Source: a virus
Direction: 5' to 3' (one strand)
Length of the DNA stretch: 23,196 bases
Virus record (IMG/VR): IMGVR_UViG_3300045961_000077
Span: 1-23,196 of that record
Shown: in pieces, positions 1-5,658 of the stretch
Layout of the letters: each line of letters begins with the position of its first letter
Numbering within the stretch: position 1 is the first letter of the stretch
The notes under the pieces: model-generated
What the model was told of the DNA's origin: nothing
Seen by the model: the letters and a program-made list of their open reading frames with translations, nothing else
Database searches by the model: none
Position numbers and translations under genes: made by a program

Positions 1-117
1 CACCTCCTGAAGGACCCGGACACCTCCGGGGACTGGAGGTACAGCGATCTCAGGCTGATGATGGAGGGGTCGTGGAACGTCCTCGCCCGCGCATATAGGG
101 GGCCATACCAGTGGTAG
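1..117 (+). CDS. C-terminal end of an upstream phage structural gene (partial)
   Basis: The frame is open from the first base of the window and ends at a TAG at 115-117, giving the last 38 residues of a protein that begins outside the window. The visible tail is rich in aromatic and basic residues (WRYSDLR, ARAYRGPYQW). It overlaps the GTG start of the next gene by 7 nt, as expected for coupled genes of one structural operon. Tail or minor tail protein is inferred only from the next gene; the fragment is too short to assign to a family. Confidence 0.6.
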   Translation, partial: HLLKDPDTSGDWRYSDLRLMMEGSWNVLARAYRGPYQW

Positions 118-1313
118 ACGTGATCTCGGCATCGACCGGTGCCTTCGGTCTTGGCCCCTACGGTGACGAGGCGGAGCACACGGGGCCTCCCGAAGTCATC
201 ATCATCACGCCCCCGTACCGGGACTTCTTCGACACGGACGCGCGCTCGGTGATGATCACCCTGCTCCCCCAGCACTACAACATGATCCCGAACCCGGCCT
301 TCCGTACCGGGGTCACTGGCTGGGAGGTGACCGGGCTCGGGTGGATCTACTCCGACGATTCGTGGGTGGGCCAGTCCATCCAGTGCTCCGGTGAAGGTCT
401 CATCCGGTACAAGGAGCCCGACGGTCGTCTCGTCTACGTGGGACCCCTTCCCGGAACGGAGACCGACCAGTGGGACTCCCGCCGGGAGGGCGCGGAGTGG
501 ACCTTCTCCGTCTACTTCAAGGGCTCCGGGGAGGTGCGCCTGAAGATGGACGCCTACAACCCGACCGACCGGCAGGATCTCGCCAGCGGTCCGGAGTATC
601 AGGACCTCATCACCGTGGGGAACCCCACGATGGAGCCCGTCGGCAAGACCGCCTTCCTTGGGCCGGAGGGGGATGTCTGGGTCGCCATCGAACCGCAGCC
701 GACCGCAGAGCCGTACTACGAGTCCATCGGTCGTGGCCCGGCGGTGGCCTCAGTCAGTGGAGAGTGGACCGCCATCGAGGATGATGGGGACTGGCACCGT
801 GTGATCCTGAAGACCCGCGCTCGGGTCCCCGACAACGAGGGGCGAATCTCCTTCATGGGGGCCCGGTGGATCGACACCCAGATCGAGGTTCGCAATGCGA
901 ATCCGCTTCGGGTCTCCGCCGCGATGCTGGATCCGAACGAGTACCCGACGTGTGCCTACTTCGACGGAGGCATGACGGAGCACCTGAACCTCGATGACTT
1001 CCTGTGGGAGGGCGTGGCGGACAACAGCGCCAGTTACTACTACTTCGACCGGGTCCTGCGGACGAAGTGGCTCTACGAGCGGATGGGGTACGTGATCCCT
1101 GCGGGTCGTCCGTACCAGATCTTCTTCGGCTCCTACTGGCGTCCCTACGTCGGCAAGACCGGGGAGACGATCATCATGAACATCCCGGCCCCGGTGGCGC
1201 GCGCCATGTCGGCGGTCGAGGAGACGTCGAGGCCTCCACGGGCTCCCTTCATCGTCCTGCCCGGAGGACGTCCGCAGTTCGTCACCGAAGGGACTCCGAA
1301 TCAGTCGGGGTAA
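111..1313 (+). CDS. Minor tail-like protein with carbohydrate-binding-like domain
   Basis: A 400-residue protein. The GTG start at 111 has an AGGGGG ribosome site at 97-102. The segment NPAFRTGVTGW (about residues 62-72), followed by many Gly, Trp, Tyr and acidic residues, resembles the opening of CBM4/9-like jelly-roll domains seen in actinophage minor tail proteins. The C-terminal part (YYFDRVLRTKWLYERMGYVIPAG) is a tail-protein-like end. The likely role is a virion surface or receptor-contact component; no enzymatic motif is visible. It is the last large gene before the strand switch. A 13-bp palindrome (889-901) lies within the coding sequence and encodes VRNAN. The structural role is inferred from composition and context, so moderate confidence. 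Confidence 0.6.
   Translation: MVDVISASTGAFGLGPYGDEAEHTGPPEVIIITPPYRDFFDTDARSVMITLLPQHYNMIPNPAFRTGVTGWEVTGLGWIYSDDSWVGQSIQCSGEGLIRYKEPDGRLVYVGPLPGTETDQWDSRREGAEWTFSVYFKGSGEVRLKMDAYNPTDRQDLASGPEYQDLITVGNPTMEPVGKTAFLGPEGDVWVAIEPQPTAEPYYESIGRGPAVASVSGEWTAIEDDGDWHRVILKTRARVPDNEGRISFMGARWIDTQIEVRNANPLRVSAAMLDPNEYPTCAYFDGGMTEHLNLDDFLWEGVADNSASYYYFDRVLRTKWLYERMGYVIPAGRPYQIFFGSYWRPYVGKTGETIIMNIPAPVARAMSAVEETSRPPRAPFIVLPGGRPQFVTEGTPNQSG
889..901. repeat. Dispersed palindrome site 1 (exact)
   Basis: TTCGCAATGCGAA, an exact copy of TTCGCANTGCGAA, inside the minor tail-like gene. It is read as V-R-N-A-N in that gene. Confidence 0.8.
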
Positions 1314-1322
1314 TCTCCAGCC

Positions 1323-1592
1323 ATGCTCTCCGACCTACTGATCGTTGCCCTGTCCACGTCGTTCGTGCTGTCGTTCTTCGACCAGTGGCTGAACCGAGGG
1401 ATCCTCCGTGGTGCCTTCGTGCTGGCCGTGGCCGCTCTCCTGATGGCGTTCGTCTTCGACTACACCGGATGGTTGCTCTTCACCGTGGCCACCGCCGCCG
1501 CCTTCTCCGCCCTGCTCATGGTGCTGGTCGGTGAGCGTCTCGCCACCCCGCCTCCGATGGTGCTGGACTCGCGCCGCGCTAGGGGCCTCTAG
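1323..1592 (+). CDS. Small membrane protein
   Basis: An 89-residue hydrophobic protein starting at ATG 1323, nine bases after the preceding stop, with a weak ribosome site. Three hydrophobic segments are visible: about residues 3-19 (DLLIVALSTSFVLSFF), 29-46 (RGAFVLAVAALLMAFVF) and 50-68 (WLLFTVATAAAFSALLMVL). A short charged tail (DSRRARGL) follows. Size and position after tail genes would fit a holin or another envelope-acting phage protein, but no endolysin is visible in the window to support that. Function unknown; the membrane location is well supported. Confidence 0.65.
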   Translation: MLSDLLIVALSTSFVLSFFDQWLNRGILRGAFVLAVAALLMAFVFDYTGWLLFTVATAAAFSALLMVLVGERLATPPPMVLDSRRARGL

Positions 1593-1711
1593 GGGCCCTC
1601 CGTTGGATATGGCCATCAATGTAGGGGATGCATATAACTCAGGCCCTTATCAGAACTGGCCTCTGACCTGCGACGATACCCTCCAGTATGAGTAAGTACG
1701 CGTTATCGGCT

Positions 1712-1741
1712 TTGACAGCGTCACTGAGGACCCGATATCCA
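1712..1741 (+). promoter_or_regulatory. Possible promoter in the convergent region
   Basis: TTGACA (1712-1717), an 18-bp gap, then TATCCA (1736-1741). The -35 is a consensus match and the -10 is weak. Transcription would run straight into the hairpins 1748-1797, so it would give at most a very short RNA or RNA antisense to the parB-like operon. It may be chance. Confidence 0.25.
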
Positions 1742-1747
1742 ATGGGG

Positions 1748-1768
1748 GCCATGTAGCCGTTACATGGC
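1748..1768. terminator. Hairpin, first of two in the convergent region
   Basis: Perfect 8-bp arms GCCATGTA (1748-1755) and TACATGGC (1761-1768) with a five-base loop. There is no T-run on either side. Its flanks can also pair in a longer alternative (GGGGGC 1744-1749 with GCCCCC 1772-1777). A termination role is inferred from its place between converging operons. Confidence 0.4.
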
Positions 1769-1771
1769 GAA

Positions 1772-1797
1772 GCCCCCGTCCTATATGGGACGAGGGC
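1772..1797. terminator. GC-rich hairpin, probable bidirectional terminator
   Basis: GCCCCCGTCC (1772-1781) pairs with GGACGAGGGC (1788-1797), with one mismatch and a short loop. It lies 20 bases beyond the parB2 stop codon on the minus strand and downstream of the tail genes on the plus strand. There is no U-tract, which is common in high-GC actinobacteria. Confidence 0.5.
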
Positions 1798-1798
1798 A

Positions 1799-1811
1799 CT
1801 CGCACTGCGAA
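1799..1811. repeat. Dispersed palindrome site 2 (one mismatch)
   Basis: CTCGCACTGCGAA differs from TTCGCANTGCGAA only at the first base. It is non-coding, immediately beyond the terminator hairpin and six bases beyond the end of the second parB-like gene. Confidence 0.6.
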
Positions 1812-1816
1812 CGGGG

Positions 1817-3208
1817 TCAGGACAGTTCGCTCAGGATCTGATCCAACGTCTTGCTTCCGCCGAACTTCTCGATGAGGGCTTCGACTGCCGCCTTCGTGGA
1901 ATCGTCGTCTGCCAAGATCGCGATCTTCATCGCGTTCGTGTCGCGAGCGACGTACATGGCGGACTTGGGGGATCGACCCTTGGACTTCGCCGCATCCACC
2001 AGAGGCTTTGCCTTCGCCGCCTGCTTCCTCCTCCCCTCAGGGGTCTTGGACTGTTGGGAGGGCTTGATGTGGGAGAGGATCTCTTCGACCTCCTCCTTCT
2101 CGACCTCCTCCTTGATCTCAGCAGCGGCGATCAGCGCGGTGGCCTTCTTGATGCTCTCCTTGGTCTCCGCATCCTTCGACGCCATGGTCACCCGGTACCG
2201 GTCGGCGTACCGCTCGATGGTGCTCTTGCCCCATCCCGTGAGAAACGTCGCGATGTCTCGGTAGGACCACCCTGCGTCGTTGTAGGCCACCCAGCGGATG
2301 ATCTCCTCCTCCGTGGGGGAGGTAGGCGCTTGGTTGTCCGACACCTTGGCGAGGACCTTGCTGACAGTCTTCTGGGAGACACCTACTTCACTGGCGATCT
2401 TTTCCTGAGACCAGCCCTCAGCCGCCAGTTGTGCGATGTACGCGTCGCGGGCGGACTCCGACTGGTCCTTGGAGGTCACGTAGACCTCGTGGTGGATGCG
2501 CTGGAGAAGAGCCTCGGTCGCTGTGGTTCTCGCTGGAAGCCACTCGATGCGGGGCTCGATCCCCATCGACTCCAGCAGTTCCTTGCGGGTCTGCCCGTTG
2601 ATGACGATGGGGTCCGCACCCATGTTGGGCGGCTGCCACATCCGGATCGGGTCCAACTGGCCGACCGTCTCCAGAGACTTCTTGAGCAGCGCCTTCTTAG
2701 CCCGGTCGGGCTTCCTCCGGGCCGGGTTGGTCTTGGCACGAAGAGTCTCCAGAGCCTTGGAGTTTCCCTCCTTCATGATGACGGAGGACACCCCAGACTC
2801 ACCACCGACGGACTGCAACGCCGTGTGCTCGGGGGGACAGGACCCGATTGTGAGCAGCCCAGCCGCATCACGCTTCAGGTACTCGTTGTCGAGTCCGAAA
2901 GCGATCTCCTGATCCATGTGCCAGCGGTTGGCGTCATGGAGCAGATTCGCGTCCTTCTCGTACGCCTTGGGGTCTGTTCCGGGGTGCATCCGGAGGTATG
3001 CGCGCCACGACCCACCAGAAGCGAATACCAGCCCCATGTAGATGTCGTTGTCGCTGATCGGGCCGAAGATCGCGACGCGATCCCAGACCTTGTAGAGGAG
3101 GCGCTGACGGGACGGGTTGAAGTCGTCCCCCGCCTCCTCAGCCACGGGTGGCGGGGGAGGGGCCGGGATCTCCGACCCCTCCACCACCGTGATGACGTCG
3201 GCAGACAT
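1817..3208 (-). CDS. Large ParB-like protein with two helix-turn-helix units (ParB2)
   Basis: 463 residues from the ATG at 3208, which overlaps the stop of the upstream gene as ATGA; a longer reading from 3313 would run 105 bases into that gene and is rejected. A proline-rich stretch (about 15-22) precedes a ParB N-terminal-like domain at about 180-245, with INGQTRKELLE (203-212) in the position of the ParB (D/N)GxxR motif. Two helix-turn-helix candidates follow, at about 265-290 (GWSQEKIASEVGVSQKTVSK) and 313-340 (GWSYRDIATFLTGWGKSTIE). A charged, coiled-coil-like stretch (345-405) and a short C-terminal helical domain complete it. Residues 1-175 match nothing I recognise. ParB-family proteins bind centromere-like sites and may slide as CTP clamps; partition, regulatory or nuclease roles are all possible. 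No ParA is encoded here. Confidence 0.65.
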   Translation of the reverse strand: MSADVITVVEGSEIPAPPPPPVAEEAGDDFNPSRQRLLYKVWDRVAIFGPISDNDIYMGLVFASGGSWRAYLRMHPGTDPKAYEKDANLLHDANRWHMDQEIAFGLDNEYLKRDAAGLLTIGSCPPEHTALQSVGGESGVSSVIMKEGNSKALETLRAKTNPARRKPDRAKKALLKKSLETVGQLDPIRMWQPPNMGADPIVINGQTRKELLESMGIEPRIEWLPARTTATEALLQRIHHEVYVTSKDQSESARDAYIAQLAAEGWSQEKIASEVGVSQKTVSKVLAKVSDNQAPTSPTEEEIIRWVAYNDAGWSYRDIATFLTGWGKSTIERYADRYRVTMASKDAETKESIKKATALIAAAEIKEEVEKEEVEEILSHIKPSQQSKTPEGRRKQAAKAKPLVDAAKSKGRSPKSAMYVARDTNAMKIAILADDDSTKAAVEALIEKFGGSKTLDQILSELS

Positions 3209-4179
3209 CAGTGGCTGACCTCTGCGGTCTCGATGACGCTGTTCAGCCAGTCCCGCACGGAGGTGTACTTCTCCAGCAGATCGGCACGACGGGCATCGTC
3301 CACCGGGATCCACTGCTCCGGAGCCGGGTTGGCGTCCTTCACGCTGAGGATCAGGCCCATCGCCATGGAGATGCGACCGATGGGCTGGTTCTTGACCACC
3401 CGGCCAGTCTTCTTGGCCGTGATCTGGGCGGCGCGGTCCGAACGGGCCTCAGCCACGACGCGCAGGCGGTCGGCCTCGGAACCCTGCTTGCTGATCTCGT
3501 TGCACAGGTGGCGGATCTCGGTCTGCTTCATGTCCGAGTCGATGATCAGGTTCGCGAGGTCGCGCTTGACGGCAGTGTCCGCCAACTTGGCGAGGGACAC
3601 CTTTGCGGAGTCCGCGATGGCAACCGGGTCGATGCCCAGCGCGGTCAACTCACCCGTGACGCGGTGGATGTTCTGGACGCTGCTGACCATCTGGACGGTC
3701 AGGCCGTAGTCCTTCGCCAACTGCTCGTTGGTGGGCGGGTTGTCCATCAGACCCGCCGCGATGACCGCGTGGTGGATCTCCTCCTTGGAGAGCCGCTGGC
3801 CGTGGGTGGCGTTGAAGATGGCCGAGACGTAGATGGCCTCGTTGGAGTCGCTGACGTTCACGATGTAGGCATCAACGGTCGTCTCCTTGCGAGCCTTCTT
3901 GGCCTCGACGCGGGTGTTGCCATCCACGATGCCGTAGCCCTCGTAGCCGTCCTCCCAGAGGATGACCGGCGGGAAGATGGCTCCCTGCTTCATCTTCTCG
4001 ACGTACTCCTTGACGAGGGCCTTGTCCGTGTCGCGGAGACGGGACTGGCTCTCCTTGTGGCGCTCGATCTCGGTGATCAGGACGACGCCCTTGTAGGTGA
4101 AGGTCACGCCATGGGCGGTGAGGATCTGCTCGATGTCTGCCCGACGGTTGTCGGTCTTCGCAGTGCGAACGGTGCTCAT
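3208..4179 (-). CDS. ParB-like protein (ParB1)
   Basis: 323 residues from the ATG at 4179; a TTG at 4188 with AAAGG close upstream is an alternative adding three residues. The ParB/sulfiredoxin-like N-terminal domain spans about 30-110: IERHKESQSR, then FPPVILWEDG and the nucleotide/phosphate motif IVDGNTRVEA (84-93). A helix-turn-helix follows at about 150-172 (TNEQLAKDYGLTVQMVSSVQ). The remainder is helical and charged. This is the first gene of a leftward two-gene operon and its stop overlaps the ParB2 start. One exact TTCGCANTGCGAA palindrome (4157-4169) lies within its first codons, read VRTAK. That placement suggests self-regulation or loading from its own gene (inference). Family membership is well supported; the function in this phage is not. 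Confidence 0.75.
   Translation of the reverse strand: MSTVRTAKTDNRRADIEQILTAHGVTFTYKGVVLITEIERHKESQSRLRDTDKALVKEYVEKMKQGAIFPPVILWEDGYEGYGIVDGNTRVEAKKARKETTVDAYIVNVSDSNEAIYVSAIFNATHGQRLSKEEIHHAVIAAGLMDNPPTNEQLAKDYGLTVQMVSSVQNIHRVTGELTALGIDPVAIADSAKVSLAKLADTAVKRDLANLIIDSDMKQTEIRHLCNEISKQGSEADRLRVVAEARSDRAAQITAKKTGRVVKNQPIGRISMAMGLILSVKDANPAPEQWIPVDDARRADLLEKYTSVRDWLNSVIETAEVSH
4157..4169. repeat. Dispersed palindrome site 3 (exact)
   Basis: TTCGCAGTGCGAA, codons 4-8 of the first ParB-like gene on the minus strand, read V-R-T-A-K. It sits just downstream of the predicted leftward start, a natural place for a roadblock. Confidence 0.8.
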
Positions 4180-4286
4180 AGGGATCAATGAGCCTTTCTG
4201 GTACCACGATCTGTGGTCCGGGTTGTGTTGACGATCAGGAACTCTGATGTCCCTGTCGTAGCCACCCTTGTGAGCGACTGGGGATG

Positions 4287-4315
4287 ACGGTACACGCTGG
4301 CCGTGGATAGTCCAA
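4287..4315 (-). promoter_or_regulatory. Candidate leftward promoter for the parB-like operon
   Basis: On the minus strand TTGGAC (4315-4310), an exact 17-bp gap, then TACCGT (4292-4287), which fits the actinobacterial TANNNT -10. It would give a leader of about 100 nt before the ParB1 start. Confidence 0.35.
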
Positions 4316-4403
4316 ATCGGGGTTTCTTAGAAGATAGTGACTCCGTTAGCAGATAGCGATCCACCTCCTCCGCTGTCTGACCTCTTAGGGGAAGGGACCA
4401 CGA

Positions 4404-4419
4404 TGTGACACAGGTCACA
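4404..4419. promoter_or_regulatory. CRP/FNR-family-type operator
   Basis: TGTGA-N6-TCACA is a perfect match to the consensus for CRP-family regulators, including the mycobacterial CRP and the related GlxR of corynebacteria. The arms extend to TGTGAC / GTCACA around a four-base centre. It lies 4 bases upstream of a second dyad and about 25 bases upstream of a TATAAC hexamer (4445-4450) that could serve as a rightward -10. Confidence 0.5.
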
Positions 4420-4423
4420 CCCG

Positions 4424-4457
4424 TGTCCCAGATATACCCCCCGGTATAACTGGGACA
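4424..4457. promoter_or_regulatory. 34-bp dyad (operator or RNA hairpin)
   Basis: TGTCCCAG (4424-4431) mirrors CTGGGACA (4450-4457), and TATACC (4433-4438) mirrors GGTATA (4443-4448) around CCCC. Only the single base between the arms fails to pair. It overlaps the TATAAC hexamer at 4445-4450, so a bound dimer would block or position a rightward promoter. As RNA it would form a strong hairpin without a U-tract. Confidence 0.55.
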
Positions 4458-4548
4458 GAGGGGCCGAAAATCTCACATATTGAGACAAGGAAGGGAGCCT
4501 CAGGGGTCCCGGCGGCGGTGGTATAGGGTGTGGCCCACCGCACAAAAG

Positions 4549-4580
4549 GAACCGCCCCCCGGTTTCCCAGAGGGCGGTTC
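4549..4580. terminator. Hairpin; possible terminator in the leftward direction
   Basis: GAACCGCCC (4549-4557) pairs perfectly with GGGCGGTTC (4572-4580). On the minus strand the stem is followed by CTTTTGTG, a short U-run, so it could stop leftward transcription. On the plus strand it is part of the structured leader of the initiator gene. Confidence 0.4.
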
Positions 4581-4590
4581 GAGAGACTGG

Positions 4591-4690
4591 AACCGGTTAG
4601 CGCCGGTTGACAGTCGAAACTGGAGAAGCCGCTCCAGTGCGATGTGGGTACATCCTACATCCCACGGTGGCCTCTCCCGAACAGAGAGGC
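4591..4690 (+). promoter_or_regulatory. Three consecutive hairpins in the initiator leader
   Basis: Perfect inverted repeats: AACCGG (4591-4596)/CCGGTT (4603-4608), ACTGGAG (4619-4625)/CTCCAGT (4632-4638), and GCCTCTC (4670-4676)/GAGAGGC (4684-4690). The last ends right before the AAGGAAAG ribosome site and could tune translation of the initiator. Confidence 0.45.
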
Positions 4691-4698
4691 AAGGAAAG

Positions 4699-5658
4699 TT
4701 GAGCGTCACCCTCATCAAGCAAGCCCGTGATGACCGGGATGACCGACTCACGCCTGCCCTCAAGTTCACCCTGATGACGGTGGCGTCCCATCACTCCGAG
4801 AAGCACCCGGAGTCCGGCACGGGCATCACCAACAAGCGGTTGGCCGAGGACATGGGCGTGGATGTCCGCACTGTCCAGCGCAATCTGACTGCGCTCGTAT
4901 CCGTGGGCAAGATCACCATCGAAGCGTCTTCCCACCCCCGCCGACGGGGCAGGATCTACATGTCTCAAGCGACACCAACGTCGCTTGCGAAGGATATTCA
5001 AGCGACACCAACGTCGCTTGCGAAGGATATTCAAGCGACACCAGCGTCGCTTTCAAGCGACACCAGTGTCGCTCCTAGCGACACCAGTGTCGCTTCTATG
5101 CGTCAAGGCTCTAATCAAGGAAGAACTATCAAGGCAGAATCAAAGACGTCCGCGCCCTCCGGGCACGGAGGAAGGACGGACATGCCAGTCATCGGGGCGC
5201 TGGACGACGACGCGGAGATGCCGGAGGCAGGGGCTCCGCCCGCCCGGAGGAAGAAGCCGTTCGCGGAGGCCCCGACGGAGGGCACCCATGCTTGGGTGGT
5301 CTACCGGTTCGAGCAGGCCATGCGCCGGGAGCAGTGCGGACGGCACGGGTTCAACAAGGGCGTCCTGAACGCCACGCTCAAGGCGCTCCGGGAGGAGGGC
5401 TTCAAGAACGCCGAGATCGACCAGATGGTCTCGGTCTTCTGGGCCCGACAGGGATCGGTGATCCGGGGCAAGAAGGAACTGGACGTGGCGGTGGCCTTCC
5501 GCCACCACCTCCCGCAGTTGAAGGAAGCCACCGAGGCGGAGATCCGTCTCAAGCGGAGCGGCAAGAAGACCAGCGCCGAGATCGGATCGGCACTGGGTTC
5601 GGAACTGAAGGATCGGCTGATGAGGTTGGCCGAGGAGAACAGGAGCGCAAGTGCATAA
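4699..5658 (+). CDS. Winged-helix replication initiator-like protein (lambda O-like layout)
   Basis: 319 residues from a TTG at 4699 preceded by GAGGCAAGGAAAG. A winged helix-turn-helix spans about 18-88 (TNKRLAEDMGVDVRTVQRNL, then a basic wing HPRRRGRIY). Residues 90-133 are a low-complexity linker (ATPTSLAKDIQ twice, then SSDTSVA) whose DNA is an array of five palindromes. A disordered basic stretch precedes a helical C-terminal domain at about 190-319. N-terminal DNA-binding, iterons in the middle and a C-terminal partner domain mirror lambda O, and the next gene is a DnaC-like loader as lambda P follows O. I infer an origin-binding initiator; the C-terminal contact with the loader or helicase is unproven. 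It heads the rightward operon and overlaps the next gene by 8 nt. Confidence 0.65.
   Translation: MSVTLIKQARDDRDDRLTPALKFTLMTVASHHSEKHPESGTGITNKRLAEDMGVDVRTVQRNLTALVSVGKITIEASSHPRRRGRIYMSQATPTSLAKDIQATPTSLAKDIQATPASLSSDTSVAPSDTSVASMRQGSNQGRTIKAESKTSAPSGHGGRTDMPVIGALDDDAEMPEAGAPPARRKKPFAEAPTEGTHAWVVYRFEQAMRREQCGRHGFNKGVLNATLKALREEGFKNAEIDQMVSVFWARQGSVIRGKKELDVAVAFRHHLPQLKEATEAEIRLKRSGKKTSAEIGSALGSELKDRLMRLAEENRSASA
4966..5031 (+). repeat. Two tandem identical 33-bp direct repeats
   Basis: Units 4966-4998 and 4999-5031 are identical and each carries one iteron palindrome followed by GCGAAGGATATT. A third, partial unit begins at 5032. Because 33 is a multiple of three, the repeat stays in frame and duplicates the peptide QATPTSLAKDI. 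Confidence 0.9.
4968..5094. other. Iteron array: candidate replication origin
   Basis: Five 18-bp hyphenated palindromes AGCGAC-N6-GTCGCT at 4968-4985, 5001-5018, 5034-5051, 5056-5073 and 5077-5094. The centres are ACCAAC (twice), ACCAGC, and ACCAGT (twice); in the last two copies the arms extend to 8 bp. Start spacing is 33, 33, 22 and 21 bp, about three and two helical turns, so all copies would face the same side of the DNA. Iterons inside an initiator gene followed by an AT-rich region is the established layout of the lambda origin in O. That they are bound by the encoded protein is inference. Confidence 0.7.
5095..5147. other. AT-rich segment beside the iterons (candidate DNA-unwinding element)
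   Basis: These 53 bases are about 40% G+C, in a neighbourhood well above 60%. They contain direct repeats TCAAGG at 5103-5108, 5115-5120 and 5129-5134 and a related TCAAAG at 5140-5145, all starting 11-14 bases apart. Confidence 0.5.

Larger units (their letters stand above)
1593..1816. other. Convergent intergenic region with hairpins
   Basis: These 224 bases separate the rightward structural genes from the leftward parB-like genes. No credible ORF is present. The region contains an 8-bp inverted repeat TTGGATAT (1603-1610) / ATATCCAA (1735-1742) bracketing about 124 bases, two hairpins (1748-1768 and 1772-1797), and one imperfect copy of the dispersed palindrome (1799-1811). It most likely stops transcription from both sides. 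Confidence 0.6.
4180..4698. other. Divergent control region between parB-like and replication operons
   Basis: 519 bases without a convincing gene. The reading frame of the downstream initiator extends back to 4480, but that extension has no ribosome site and is low in protein-like character. The region holds a predicted leftward promoter, a CRP-type palindrome, a 34-bp dyad and a chain of four hairpins leading up to the initiator start, each listed separately. Confidence 0.7.

Noticed and set aside
3209-3313. Upstream extension of the second ParB-like gene to 3313
   Set aside because: It would overlap the end of the first ParB-like gene by 105 bases and is low-quality sequence; the ATGA overlap at 3208 is the natural start.
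3211-4191. Long plus-strand open frame antisense to the first ParB-like gene
   Set aside because: It is the codon-bias shadow of the minus-strand gene, with no ribosome site and no recognisable domain.
4607-4612. TTGACA as a -35 for the initiator promoter
   Set aside because: It lies in the arm of a hairpin and no -10-like hexamer follows at 16-19 bp.
4480-4698. N-terminal extension of the initiator gene back to 4480
   Set aside because: The segment is a chain of hairpins, with no ribosome site near 4480 and non-protein-like composition; TTG 4699 has a good site.
4980-4992. Iteron junction GTCGCTTGCGAA as a copy of the dispersed palindrome
   Set aside because: Only the right half TGCGAA is present and the spacing is one base short; it belongs to the 33-bp repeat.
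4966-5053. Tandem 33-bp repeats as a CRISPR array
   Set aside because: Units are contiguous without spacers, in frame in a coding gene, and built of iteron palindromes; no adaptation genes except a stand-alone Cas4-like nuclease.
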